Of a stretch of DNA of 64,000 nucleotides, positions 47,931 to 57,063 are shown piece after piece (within the stretch, counting starts at the first letter, position 1; every line of letters starts with the position of its first letter). The notes under the pieces are model-generated. The model was not told the DNA's origin and searched no databases. It saw only the letters and a program-made list of their open reading frames with translations. The stretch is from Kalaharituber pfeilii (taxonomy: Eukaryota; Ascomycota; Pezizomycetes; Pezizales; Pezizaceae). The position numbers and the translations under genes were made by a program. The stretch spans positions 248,001 through 312,000 of the forward strand of contig WHUZ01000043.1 of the NCBI GenBank assembly GCA_015179045.1, read 5' to 3'.

Positions 47931-50111
47931 CTACCCTCGCTTCCACCGCCTCCCCCACTGTCTCCTCGGAGGCATCGGAGGCATCGGAGGCACCATCCGT
48001 ATCCTCTCTGCTAAATTACTGCTGCCGCCACCACCTCCACCACTATCAGCACCAACATACCCCACCGGCGGTGGCAACGGCTCCCTTGGCAACGGTGGTA
48101 ACAGCGACCTCGGCGGCGGAGGCGGCGGTGGCAGTGGAGGTGACCTCCTTGCACCACCGGGGCCATTCCTATCCCGCTCGCGCTCTCTAATATCGAGTGC
48201 CCTATCCCGATATCTCGGCGGCGATGCCTCACGCTCGTTATTCCCATACCTTGATCTATACGCCGGTCTTCCTCCGTGGTCCCGATCCCGGTCCCGGTCC
48301 CGGTCCCGATCCCGATCCCTGTCCCGATCCCGGTCACGATCTCTATCCCACCTAGAGTTAAAGAAACCCCCACCATGAACACTCAACCCCGCTACCTTAT
48401 CCCTATCAAACCTACTATTATCCCCAATTGCTCCCACAAGCGGCCTCTGTTCCACGCTATTGTCAAGCCACCCTAGTTCCCTAATCTTCCTAAGCGACCA
48501 GGACCCCGTGCCTTCAATCTCTGTCTTGAGCGTAGAATAAAAGTCGACCTTGCGCACAGGACTCTGTGGACAGTCCTCGCCTAAATGGAAGTCCGACCCG
48601 CAGAGGTAGCATCCGATACTGATCGATTTCGGGTGCACCTTGATTAGGGAGTTTGGGACGCAAGCAGGTGCGACGCGTCGCCAGTCGAAGACCTCGTCGG
48701 GGTCAAGACTCTGTTCGTAATCGGGCTTGCCGACGATTTGTGGGCATGCGTGCGAGAAGTGCTCATCCCATGCGAGACAGTGACGGCAGCGGAGTCGGCC
48801 ACATTCTCGCTCGTTGTGGCCTTCAGTGCCGCAGACGCCGCAGACTTTACGCAGAAAGAACTCACGCAGGGTGGTGTCCTCGTCGAGTTTGCGGCGTTTA
48901 CGTGGAGGGGTGAGGAACTCAGTGGGGTTGGCAGGGCTGAAGAGGGAGCGGTCTTCGTCGCAGGGGAAAGGGTCCTGGGTGATGGGGGTGTAATACTGCA
49001 TGAGTTGACGGAGGCGGGGAATGGATTTAGGATGTGGGGGGAAGACGGGGATCGAGGATGTAATGGGGACTTCTTCGCCTTCTTCGAGGGAGGAGTTGGG
49101 GCTGCTAGGCTTGGGTATAGGTTTGCCGTCGTCGGAGCTTATTTCAATAACGGAATGGTCGGGACCAAAGGCGCCGTTACGGCGGGAAATGGTGGAGGGG
49201 AGGGTCTCTTGTCGGCGGCGGGTGACGGTGTCTTTATCGTCGTGCGGATGGTCTGATTCGGAGCCGGAAGAGAGTTCGATGGAGACAAAGTCGTCACTTT
49301 TTGCGAGGCTGTCGAAGTTCTTCCCGTGTCTCAGGTCGGGAGGAGGGGGTGGGGGTGATGACTCGCCGTCGACACCTGTGCTACCGACAAGAAGGCTGCT
49401 GTTGTCTGCAACATCATCATCTTCGCCGTCGTCCTCGGAATCGGATTCGACGTTGTCCTCCTCTTCTGCTAGCTTGGCGAACCCGCTCGCCCCTTTTGGC
49501 AGGTCGAGGATGCCGTCAAGGCGTGGGACCTTTCCACGTTTTAGAGCCTTTTCGGCTCGCATACGCTTCAGTTCCCGCCGGGCGACTCTTCGGGCTCGCC
49601 GGAGCTCCTGGAGTTCCTTTTTGGTTCGGGACGAGATTCCGTTTGCTTGTCCCGGTGCCGCTGCCGTTGCGGCTCGGGTATCGAGACTGCCCCTGTCGGA
49701 ATCATCAGACTGGGATTCCTCATCATCATTGTAGTCTTCAGTGTCTTCATCCTCTGTCTCACCGTCAGTGCTTTTGGAGTTGTTTAATTGTTGATCTTGT
49801 TTGTCATTGTGCTTGTCGTTTTGCTCGTCATCTTGCTCGTCATCGTTGTGTTGCGACTCGTCCTCTTGCTCCTCATCAGCTTCGTCGATGTCACTGCCTT
49901 CGCTTCCTGATATGCTATTCTCCGCCCCTTCCGGCGAGTCCAGACTCACAAAATCCGGGGCGGGATCGTCTGTGCCGACGTTTCCTGACGCAGCAGCGGT
50001 CCGCTTGAGGGCTTTTGTGCGAGACGAGGCGACCGACTGCGAGTTTGTGCGTTTGCGCGAGAAAGACGAAGTGCGGGACTCAGGAGACAAATCGGACTGC
50101 GAAGCATCCAT
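47931..50111 (-). CDS. zinc-knuckle protein, Air/TRAMP-like
   Basis: Minus strand, one exon, 726 residues from MDASQSDLSPESRTS. The frame is open further upstream only because it runs into a TGTGTC repeat (an artificial Asp-Thr repeat), so 50111 is taken as the start. Three CCHC knuckles are visible: C424-x2-C427-x4-H432-x4-C437, C442-x2-C445-x5-H451-x4-C456, and C501-x2-C504-x4-H509-x4-C514. They lie close together, followed by a conserved-looking segment to about 550. This arrangement resembles Air1/Air2-type RNA-binding subunits of the nuclear TRAMP polyadenylation complex, although those are shorter and have five knuckles. The N-terminus is acidic with a basic helix (about 163-195, RRARRVARRELKRMRAEKA). 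SIM-like motifs occur at 54-60, 275-287 and 320-328. The C-terminus has an Arg-Asp dipeptide repeat (about 588-612), Pro-rich and Gly-rich tracts. It is divergent from orm1. The knuckles are certain; the Air assignment is probable. Confidence 0.85.
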   Translation of the reverse strand: MDASQSDLSPESRTSSFSRKRTNSQSVASSRTKALKRTAAASGNVGTDDPAPDFVSLDSPEGAENSISGSEGSDIDEADEEQEDESQHNDDEQDDEQNDKHNDKQDQQLNNSKSTDGETEDEDTEDYNDDEESQSDDSDRGSLDTRAATAAAPGQANGISSRTKKELQELRRARRVARRELKRMRAEKALKRGKVPRLDGILDLPKGASGFAKLAEEEDNVESDSEDDGEDDDVADNSSLLVGSTGVDGESSPPPPPPDLRHGKNFDSLAKSDDFVSIELSSGSESDHPHDDKDTVTRRRQETLPSTISRRNGAFGPDHSVIEISSDDGKPIPKPSSPNSSLEEGEEVPITSSIPVFPPHPKSIPRLRQLMQYYTPITQDPFPCDEDRSLFSPANPTEFLTPPRKRRKLDEDTTLREFFLRKVCGVCGTEGHNERECGRLRCRHCLAWDEHFSHACPQIVGKPDYEQSLDPDEVFDWRRVAPACVPNSLIKVHPKSISIGCYLCGSDFHLGEDCPQSPVRKVDFYSTLKTEIEGTGSWSLRKIRELGWLDNSVEQRPLVGAIGDNSRFDRDKVAGLSVHGGGFFNSRWDRDRDRDRDRDRDRDRDRDRDRDHGGRPAYRSRYGNNEREASPPRYRDRALDIRERERDRNGPGGARRSPPLPPPPPPPRSLLPPLPREPLPPPVGYVGADSGGGGGGSSNLAERIRMVPPMPPMPPRRQWGRRWKRG
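48280..48344. repeat. CCCGGT/CCCGAT hexamer array inside the zinc-knuckle gene
   Basis: Tandem hexanucleotides encode the Arg-Asp dipeptide repeat near the C-terminus of the minus-strand gene. Copy-number change would keep the frame, since the unit is six bases. Confidence 0.9.
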
Positions 50112-50360
50112 CGAAAGAACGCAGATTTCTCGGGCGGGGGGAGGGGGGGGATGAACGGGGATGGAGAAGGCGATGGGGCGGGAGCGGGAGGGGAGAGGGG
50201 GAGGAGAGAGGGGAGGGTGCCGTGTGCTGGCGATCGTCGACGCAGAGCAGCGCTGGCAGCGGGGCCAAGCCAAGCAGGAGGGCGAGGGGGGTGCGGCGCG
50301 AGGGCGCGAGGGAGTCGGTGCTGCTGCGGCCAGGACTCGGCCGCTGTGTCGCTGTGTCGC

Positions 50361-50456
50361 TGTGTCTGTGTCTGTGTCTGTGTCTGTGTCTGTGTCTGTG
50401 TCTGTGTCTGTGTCTGTGTCTGTGTCTGTGTCTGTGTCTGTGTCTGTGTCTGTGTC
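50361..50456. repeat. (TGTGTC)16 microsatellite
   Basis: Sixteen uninterrupted copies of TGTGTC, flanked on the left by GCTGTGTC variants. It lies about 250 bases upstream of the start of the minus-strand zinc-knuckle gene. Confidence 0.97.
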
Positions 50457-50635
50457 GCGGCGTTCGCACTTTCGGCCGTCTGGCTGGCTGGCATGACAGC
50501 GCTTGGCATGGGGGCAGGGGCTGCTTACATAAGACGGACCCTCATCGGGCCAGGTTGCAGGCTGCGGCCTTGCGTCAACGCGCAAGGGCCGTGGCATCGA
50601 GAGCGCACAGCAGCCGGTGCCAGCAGCAGCAGCAG

Positions 50636-50636
50636 T

Positions 50637-50668
<32 letters not shown>
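50636..50668. repeat. (CCAG)n microsatellite, about 8 copies
   Basis: AGCC/CCAG tetranucleotide repeat preceded by an AGC trinucleotide run (about 50619-50634). Confidence 0.93.
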
Positions 50669-50669
<1 letters not shown>

Positions 50670-51152
50670 CGGCCGAGAGAGCCGCCGCGTCCGCTCCGCT
50701 TCGTTTCGCGCGCTCCGCGCGCTGTACCAGTGAGTGCCTGGAGCGCCCGCCTTTTGACACTCGCCCGACGCCGATCACCAGCAAACGTGCGGGAGAGGCT
50801 CTGCCCAGTGCCGGGGTGCGCACGACTGGAGTACATACGTACGTGTGCTGCTTGCAAGGGGAGGATGCGCCGCAGCACGCACGGCCGAAGCTTCGAGCTG
50901 CTGCACTTGCCTGTGCCCGTGCCTGTGCCTGTGCCCGTGCCCGCGTCCGCCTCCGTCGTGTCCCGCCCCCCATCTCCCACGTCTTAGGTCTCCCGCACGC
51001 TCCTGTCCCCGTCCCCGTCGCGGCCCCCGTCCCATTTCTTACTCAGCCCTCCCCCCGCCCCTCCCCCCCACGGCCGGCGCCGCAGAGCTAGCCCCTCGTG
51101 CCTCCACCTGAACGCACGTGAGCACCTGATCATCATCCGCACCCTCCACCCT

Positions 51153-51178
51153 CCCCCCCCCCCCCCCCCCCCCCCCCC
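51153..51178. repeat. poly-C run of 26
   Basis: An uninterrupted C homopolymer upstream of orm1, capable of G-quadruplex/i-motif formation. The exact length may be unreliable in an assembly. Confidence 0.9.
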
Positions 51179-51270
51179 AATCCACGCACAAACCGTTGCC
51201 TACGTGCACCCTGCAGCTCTCCCTACAAACGAATTTCCCGTTTCAGAACATCCCCTCCCTTCCAGATCTG

Positions 51271-51410
51271 CACTCATCCGTTTACTCATCTCTCCACTCA
51301 TCTCTCCACTCATCTCTCCACTCATCCCTCCACCTCCACTCATCCCTCCACTCATCCCTCCACCTCATCCCTCCACTCATCCCTCCACTCATCCCATCTC
51401 TCATCCATCC
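51271..51410. repeat. 12-base minisatellite (CATCYCTCCACT)
   Basis: About ten units of a pyrimidine-rich 12-mer, CATCTCTCCACT or CATCCCTCCACT, with some 6-base partial units. It sits 260-400 bases upstream of the orm1 ATG, probably in the promoter or 5' leader. Confidence 0.92.
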
Positions 51411-51670
51411 AACCCCTCTTGCTCATCCGTTGAGTTTGTTCAAGTCAAAGTCAGCCAGACTAAGTCACTTTGCGTCTTATTGCTCAGCTCTAGAAGTTCC
51501 AGCTCGCCTACCTGCCTGCCTGCAAACCACATCTTTCCTACAGCTAATCTACGAGCTCCCTTTCCCTTGCAACTCCCGAATATTAATCTCCTTCCACAGG
51601 TGCAAACGCTCGTCGAAGCTTTTGCCCCTTTCACGTCGTCAAAATTCCAATCTTACTTCATCCAACAACA

Positions 51671-52552
51671 ATGTCATCCACTACGGGCCGTCGTCGGCGG
51701 TCATCATCCCTAATCTACCAGGAGCCGCCAGAAAGCATTGAACAAAGAACCGATCAGGCCGCGTTACCGAATCTGAATGCCAATTGGGTCAATAGCAAGG
51801 GTTGGTTTTTTGATCATCTTCCTTGAAGGAAATGAAAGGAAACTTTGGCTTTGATTATTGAACAGGGTACGCTGACAATCCGTTTTGGGTCATTCTTCCC
51901 TTGGCTGGAAAATACGTAGGAGCTTGGTCGATACATATTATCCTGATTGTGGTCCTAAAGATCTTCTACGACACCATGCCGGGGGTGTCACAGGAGACCA
52001 GTTGGACATTAACAAACATCTCGTATATGGCGGTGGGTTCCACAATTCGTCGAAACCCTCTTTTAGAACGTGGCTTTGCTGACATCGTTATACAGGGCTC
52101 ATATATAATGTTTCATTGGGTACGCGGGATTCCGTTTGAGTTCAATGCCGGCGCATATGATCATCTGAACATGTGGGAGCAAATTGACAACGGTGATCAG
52201 TATACACCGACCAAGAAGTTTCTGTTGACTGTGCCAATTGTCTTGTAAGCGTCTTGCCCGGATACTGTCCTCCACATTGTTGTGTGCTAATATAGCGGGA
52301 TGTACTCTTTACATTCACAGGTTCCTACTGAGCACACACTACACGCATTATGATCTGACATACTTTTTGATAAATTTCTTGGGTGTACTGGCAGTGGTCA
52401 TCCCAAAGCTTCCATTTGTACGTTCCTTGCCACGGATATTTTTCTACCCACACCCAACTCTCCTGCATGCTACAGTTGACTGACATGTGACGTTGCCGTG
52501 ATAGTCCCACCGTATGAGAGTCAGCTTGTTCCAGTCAATACCTGAGGAATAG
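51671..52552 (+). CDS. orm1: ORM/ORMDL sphingolipid-synthesis regulator
   Basis: Five exons: 51671-51800, 51866-52032, 52096-52244, 52321-52417 and 52505-52552; 196 residues. All introns are GT...AG and 63-87 nt long. The protein is a clear ORM family member: NANWVNSKG, then hydrophobic helices, PGVSQETSWTLTN, GSYIMFHWVRGIPFEFNAGA, MWEQIDNGDQYTPTKKFLL, and STHYTHYDLTYFLINF. ORM proteins are ER membrane subunits that inhibit serine palmitoyltransferase and so set sphingolipid levels. The N-terminus has RRRRSSS (residues 7-13), matching the serine cluster that Ypk kinases phosphorylate in yeast Orm1/Orm2 to relieve inhibition. The C-terminus ends SHRMRVSLFQSIPEE. Length is normal. Intron 2 (52033-52095) is 63 nt with no stop in frame, so retention would insert 21 residues before GSYIMFHW. 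Family alignment says it is removed. Confidence 0.97.
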
Positions 52553-54401
52553 TTTTGCATGCTTTTCTTTGCCTAGTGAGAAAAAAAAAAAAAAAAAAAA
52601 AAAAAATTGCAATAAAAAACTTTATGAAAACCCCCTACCCCAAAGAATTTGGTTATAGAGAGTGCATTCGAAATTGAATAATTTCCTTTTTCTTTTTTAC
52701 CCCATCTTTGCTACCGTGTTTTGATTATTCTCTTGTGTGTTCTTTTGTTTGTCTGTGTTGTGTATCTTGTGTTCTGATTAATAACTTTACTCGCTCACCT
52801 CCGTACCGCTTTGTGCATGCTTCTCAGTTGCCCTTTTTTTGTTCCCTGAGATGATTGTGATTGGGTTATTCTTTGCATATATACATACGTAAGTACATTC
52901 GGTACTCATTAACGTACACATTCAGATTCCCCTCCACTCTCCCTCTCCGCCCCTGCGCCACCTTTTTTTCCATTGTTGCCCTGAATCTTACATTTCTTAG
53001 TTTTCCCCCTCCCCAGTCAGTGTTTTATTTGTATTTTTTGCTGCTTTGTTGTGAAACGTGTTTGTGATTGTATTCACGAGCTATTTGAGCTCGTGTATGC
53101 TGTGTTATTTTTTGTGAAGTTTTCGTACAAGTTGGAGTGTTAGACTCTGGAGGAGAGAGATGCGTACATGCAGTAGTGTATGTGATGATGAGAGTTGAGG
53201 ACGAATGATGTGTACGAAGAGGGTGTGAGGGTGCGAGGGATTGTTGTAAGCTAACTAATTCGGTTGAAATGTAAAGTATATGCTTTTTAAAATGTGCAGC
53301 GCCCATCTTTCTTGAAGTAGCCAAAAGCGAACTTGGGGGTGAGGGCGAAGGTATGAAGCTCAGGGTAAGGGAGATGAAAACCGGCCAAGTCCCCCCTATG
53401 TGCCTATAGCGACTTGAGGTAAGAATGTAGGTAGTACCCCGCCAAGATGGATGCACGGGGAGTACACTTATCCCGTGGTGCCTTGTGGAGAGTCAATTTA
53501 ACTTTTTTCATTTTTTGAATTATCATGATTTCGTTTTGGTTTACGATGCTCAGGAAGTCATGGGAACCGAGTTTCCTCCTTCTCTTTGTTTTACATACCC
53601 CACACACATTCATTCATTCCTTATTATCAAATTTCACGGAGATTGTCCAATCCCCCCCGTTTTTTAGTTTTTTTTTTTCCTCACCCCCTCACCCCCTCCT
53701 CCTCCCCTCCCACCCTCTCCCCCTCTCCAAATCAACCCCCCATTTTCTCCATCACATTTCTACATATTGCCAGTTTTTGCTACAGAAGGAAAAATGACGA
53801 TTATCTAGCTACTACCCTAGGCTCCTATCAATCTATCTACATATGACGAATTGCCCCCCTCTTCCCCCCCCTCCATCCCCCTCCACAAAGGTTTTTTTTT
53901 TTTTCCCGAATAAATATCAAATCAAATCACATCAAATCACATCAAATCAAATGATATATATAGTATCGTATTGTGCACCTACATAAATGATTTCTTTCTA
54001 CCCCTTCCACCCCCCCAGAATAACCTTTTGTTTTTGTCTTATTGTGTATATGTATAATATATATATATATATATATATCTGTGTGTGTGTGTGTGTATTT
54101 CTTGAAATACAGCAGTAAATAAATTTCTCCATTTATTTAATTTTGTTTCTTTCTTCGCGGAAGAAGATGCAAAAAAAAAAAAATATATGTTGGATAAACA
54201 ATTTACCTTGTGAATGATGATTGATATATATATATAATATATATATCTGTACATTGCCCCCCATATGTCGATATGTCCCATATCGCCAAATTGATTCTCG
54301 GACTCCTTGTCATATGCATTTGTATGTTCTATGTGGGTGGGGTGAGGGTGGGGTGGGTGGATGGGTGGGTGGGTTCTAATAATGCAAAAAAGAAAAGTAG
54401 G

Positions 54402-54433
<32 letters not shown>

Positions 54434-54654
54434 TTAGCAAAGCCATAACTCCCTCTTACCAACAACGAGTACGGGTACCAGTCTCGTGAAACGGGGTACG
54501 TATGGGGCCCCCATGGTATACCTCCCACACATGAAAAATACAGGAAACCAAGACAATAACAAGAAAAACATGCTACATAAACACATCAAGAAAAATCGTA
54601 CAACATCCCCCCACTCCCCCCATCCTCCATCCCTCCCCCTTCATACAACTACAA
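52553..54654. other. convergent 3' flanks of orm1 and the LCCL gene
   Basis: No gene. Rich in A/T and C/T runs: poly-A 52581-52606, T and C runs at about 53660-53730, AAATCACATC repeats about 53915-53950, (TA)n(TG)n about 54056-54097, GGGTGGGT about 54336-54373, and poly-A 54402-54431. Frames here are short and composition-driven. Terminators for both genes must lie here. Confidence 0.6.
54056..54097. repeat. (TA)n(TG)n compound microsatellite
   Basis: About eleven TA units followed by about eight TG units in the convergent intergenic region. A second TA tract lies at about 54223-54247. Confidence 0.92.
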
Positions 54655-57063
54655 CTACGTTCTCCCCTTTGCCGGCGGTATCCACCCCCCTTCTACCCCC
54701 TCTCCCCTCTTAGGCCACCACGCCCCCACGACCCCCGCCCGCGTATAGTCCCCTACGCCCCTACTGTAACGCGTCGTTGTATACGCAACCCGCACGTACA
54801 ACTTCTCCCACCGTACCGTCGGCCTCCCGTCGATATCCCCCGGAGCGTCGCTGACCTCCCACCCTCTACGCGTCCACGTGAACGAGCCCGTTTGCCCATC
54901 GTCACCGGGAGTGGAGGTCCTGTTGGTCGAGCTCGATGTTGGTGGCTCCGGGATATCCGCAACGTACCTCTCGACGTCATTGATCAAGACCGAAACCCCG
55001 TCCCACTCCCTCTCCCCCTCAATCGGCCTCCCCGTCTTTGAGTCCCATAACCGATTCTCTTCCTCTGTCGGCCAGCGCCAGGTGATGGTAACGTTCTGCC
55101 ACCATCTCCATTCCTCATCATGGTCGCCATTCACCTGACCCTCGAGCAACTGCCCGTTCTCAGCAATCCATCCTCCTTCAATCCCCACTTCCCAGTTCCC
55201 CCTCCACCTCTCCCCGGCGGTGGCATTCCAATACCAACTATTTCCTCCAGTCACGCCAATCCCGCCTGGCACACCCCCTTGCCCGTAGACTGCATCACCC
55301 AGTAGAATTGCTTTGGTTTCCAAGAGACTCGCAAACCCCCATCGTGCGGTCCCGTTGATGAAGAGGCCCACTAACAAACCTTGCCAAAGCATACTGAGCC
55401 TATTGCCTATCTTTGTCCCAGGTAGGAGCAGCATCGCGAGGATGTAATGATGGATCCTGACCGCCATGTCTTGAAGGCCAAAGACGAAACCTAGCAGGCC
55501 GCCACCAAAGGAGGCGTACAGGAGTAGGTAGCGGGGTAACCGTCCCTCAAGGCGTAAATAGTAGATTTGTGAAACTGCGATAAGGAACAGCACAATGCAG
55601 ATAATCGCCAATGCCGTTTTGGCTCCCGGCTGCGTCTGCAGATCGTGTGGCGTCAGTCTTGCGAGCGGTATGACTTCGGCAAACGTCACGTTGTTAAGCG
55701 CGGCAAACCACAGGCCGAAGAGAAACAATATTGCCCTCTCCACTGCTATCTGGGGCGGTAGCCTAAACGGGGATTTTACACCTGCCCCTACCCCACTCCA
55801 CCTGTTGCGTCCTTCGGGGAAGGTGGGGGTGGTGTTAGTTGCCCACGTAGGCCCAAGGACGTGCAGATAAAACATATACATCACGAACGAAGCCGGCAAG
55901 AAGCGGCCTAGGACGATGCTTACCAGCTCGTAGGGGTCGTTGCGGTTGGCCTGAGCAGGAGGCGGATCGCTGGCAAAGCCGACGTGGAGGAAGGTGCCAA
56001 CGAAGATGGAGCCGACCATTGCGGCGGCATTGGTGGAGAAGAGGGCTTGGATGAAGGTGAATAGGCTGGATATAGGGAGTAGATGCCAGCGTAGGTCTTT
56101 GCAACCGTCAATTGCGGTTCCAGCGGGTGGTCTAGCAAAGACATATGAGCTGGGGAAGCTGGAGTCGAAGCCCGCAGATGTGATGCCGTGGCGTCGAGAG
56201 CCGATAAATCCCTTTTGGGGATCAGACGCTCCAGTCCGCAGCAGGAGCCCGCACCCACCGAGTGCATCAGAGACAACACCAGCGTGCACTGCTGCCGCGC
56301 AGATGAACGAGTCCGCTCGATACGGCGCCTCGTATGCCGGCTCCGAAGTCGGGAAGTCAGGGTCCGGACCTCCGACCACGAAGGACTGGAAAACAAGAGA
56401 CTCATTCCCAACCTGCCGGGGATTCAGAACGTGAGAGCCTTTTAAACACCCTGACGGGCACCGGAAAGGGAGCGAAGCGGGGGCCGAGAAGGGTCGGCAC
56501 CCTTCGCCGTTCAGGCCACATGCGTTATTCCGATACCATAGGGCAGTGTTACAGGTGAGTTGCCGGACGCCGCCGGTGGCTGAGAGACGCACGCCGCCGA
56601 CGGAGGTACGGAACCGTGAGAAGTGCGTGAGAAGTGAGAAGAGAAGGAGCCAAATGAACCAGAAGGCAAGCTGAAGGAGGATGATTGAGCGTCGAGTGGG
56701 GAAGAAGCGTCGGAGGAGCCGCGAGGGGAAGGACTGGTGACGAGGAAACATGGGAGTAATGTAGGTTTTGATGGGGGGAATGGGGCCCTTGATGAATCGC
56801 CAGGTGGTAGTGACAGCGGTGGTGATTGGGCGGGTCCATTTTGGGCGGGATGGCGGGAAGGGAGGAGGGGAGGGCGATGGAGAGGGAGACTGAGAGGGTA
56901 TGTCTGCGGGGATATCGATGGTGGAGTAGTCTGTTACGGTATGCGGGGCAGCGCGCGGGAGGATGCAGGCGGTCGAGGATGCGGCGTTGGTGGCGCCCGA
57001 GGGGGCGCCGTAGTCGGCGTCGTCGTCGGATGCGGATGCGGAGCCGGTGGAGTGTGGGGACAT
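54655..57063 (-). CDS. LCCL-domain multi-pass membrane protein
   Basis: Minus strand, single exon, 802 residues from MSPHSTGSASASDDD. The frame is open upstream to 57291, but that part is basic low-complexity sequence in GC-rich DNA, so the inner ATG is preferred. After a cytosolic Pro/Ser-rich N-terminus comes a first membrane helix (about 126-148, RSIILLQLAFWFIWLLLFSL). Then an LCCL domain (about 180-310) with CRPF...RCPSGCL, the DSFICAAAVHAGVV core and GGCG. About seven further hydrophobic helices follow (for example VERAILFLFGLWFAALNNV and LLLYASFGGGLLGFVFGL), then a Trp-rich hydrophilic C-terminal domain. Fungal LCCL membrane proteins are a conserved family whose molecular role is not established; LCCL domains are thought to bind ligands outside the cytosol. 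Divergent from arp1. Confidence 0.91.
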   Translation of the reverse strand: MSPHSTGSASASDDDADYGAPSGATNAASSTACILPRAAPHTVTDYSTIDIPADIPSQSPSPSPSPPPFPPSRPKWTRPITTAVTTTWRFIKGPIPPIKTYITPMFPRHQSFPSRLLRRFFPTRRSIILLQLAFWFIWLLLFSLLTHFSRFRTSVGGVRLSATGGVRQLTCNTALWYRNNACGLNGEGCRPFSAPASLPFRCPSGCLKGSHVLNPRQVGNESLVFQSFVVGGPDPDFPTSEPAYEAPYRADSFICAAAVHAGVVSDALGGCGLLLRTGASDPQKGFIGSRRHGITSAGFDSSFPSSYVFARPPAGTAIDGCKDLRWHLLPISSLFTFIQALFSTNAAAMVGSIFVGTFLHVGFASDPPPAQANRNDPYELVSIVLGRFLPASFVMYMFYLHVLGPTWATNTTPTFPEGRNRWSGVGAGVKSPFRLPPQIAVERAILFLFGLWFAALNNVTFAEVIPLARLTPHDLQTQPGAKTALAIICIVLFLIAVSQIYYLRLEGRLPRYLLLYASFGGGLLGFVFGLQDMAVRIHHYILAMLLLPGTKIGNRLSMLWQGLLVGLFINGTARWGFASLLETKAILLGDAVYGQGGVPGGIGVTGGNSWYWNATAGERWRGNWEVGIEGGWIAENGQLLEGQVNGDHDEEWRWWQNVTITWRWPTEEENRLWDSKTGRPIEGEREWDGVSVLINDVERYVADIPEPPTSSSTNRTSTPGDDGQTGSFTWTRRGWEVSDAPGDIDGRPTVRWEKLYVRVAYTTTRYSRGVGDYTRAGVVGAWWPKRGEGVEGGWIPPAKGRT

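Larger units (their letters stand above)
50112..51670. promoter_or_regulatory. shared GC-rich divergent intergenic region (zinc-knuckle gene / orm1)
   Basis: 1.56 kb between two divergently transcribed genes. It must hold both promoters and 5' leaders. It is GC-rich near the zinc-knuckle side and packed with simple repeats (TGTGTC, CCAG, poly-C, a 12-base minisatellite). Long frames here on both strands are products of these repeats. No defined promoter element could be assigned. Confidence 0.65.

Noticed and set aside
50112..50990. Large frames made of Asp-Thr, Gln-Thr, His-Arg, Val-Ser or Cys-Val repeats
   Set aside because: Direct translations of the TGTGTC array and nearby repeats in every frame, not proteins.
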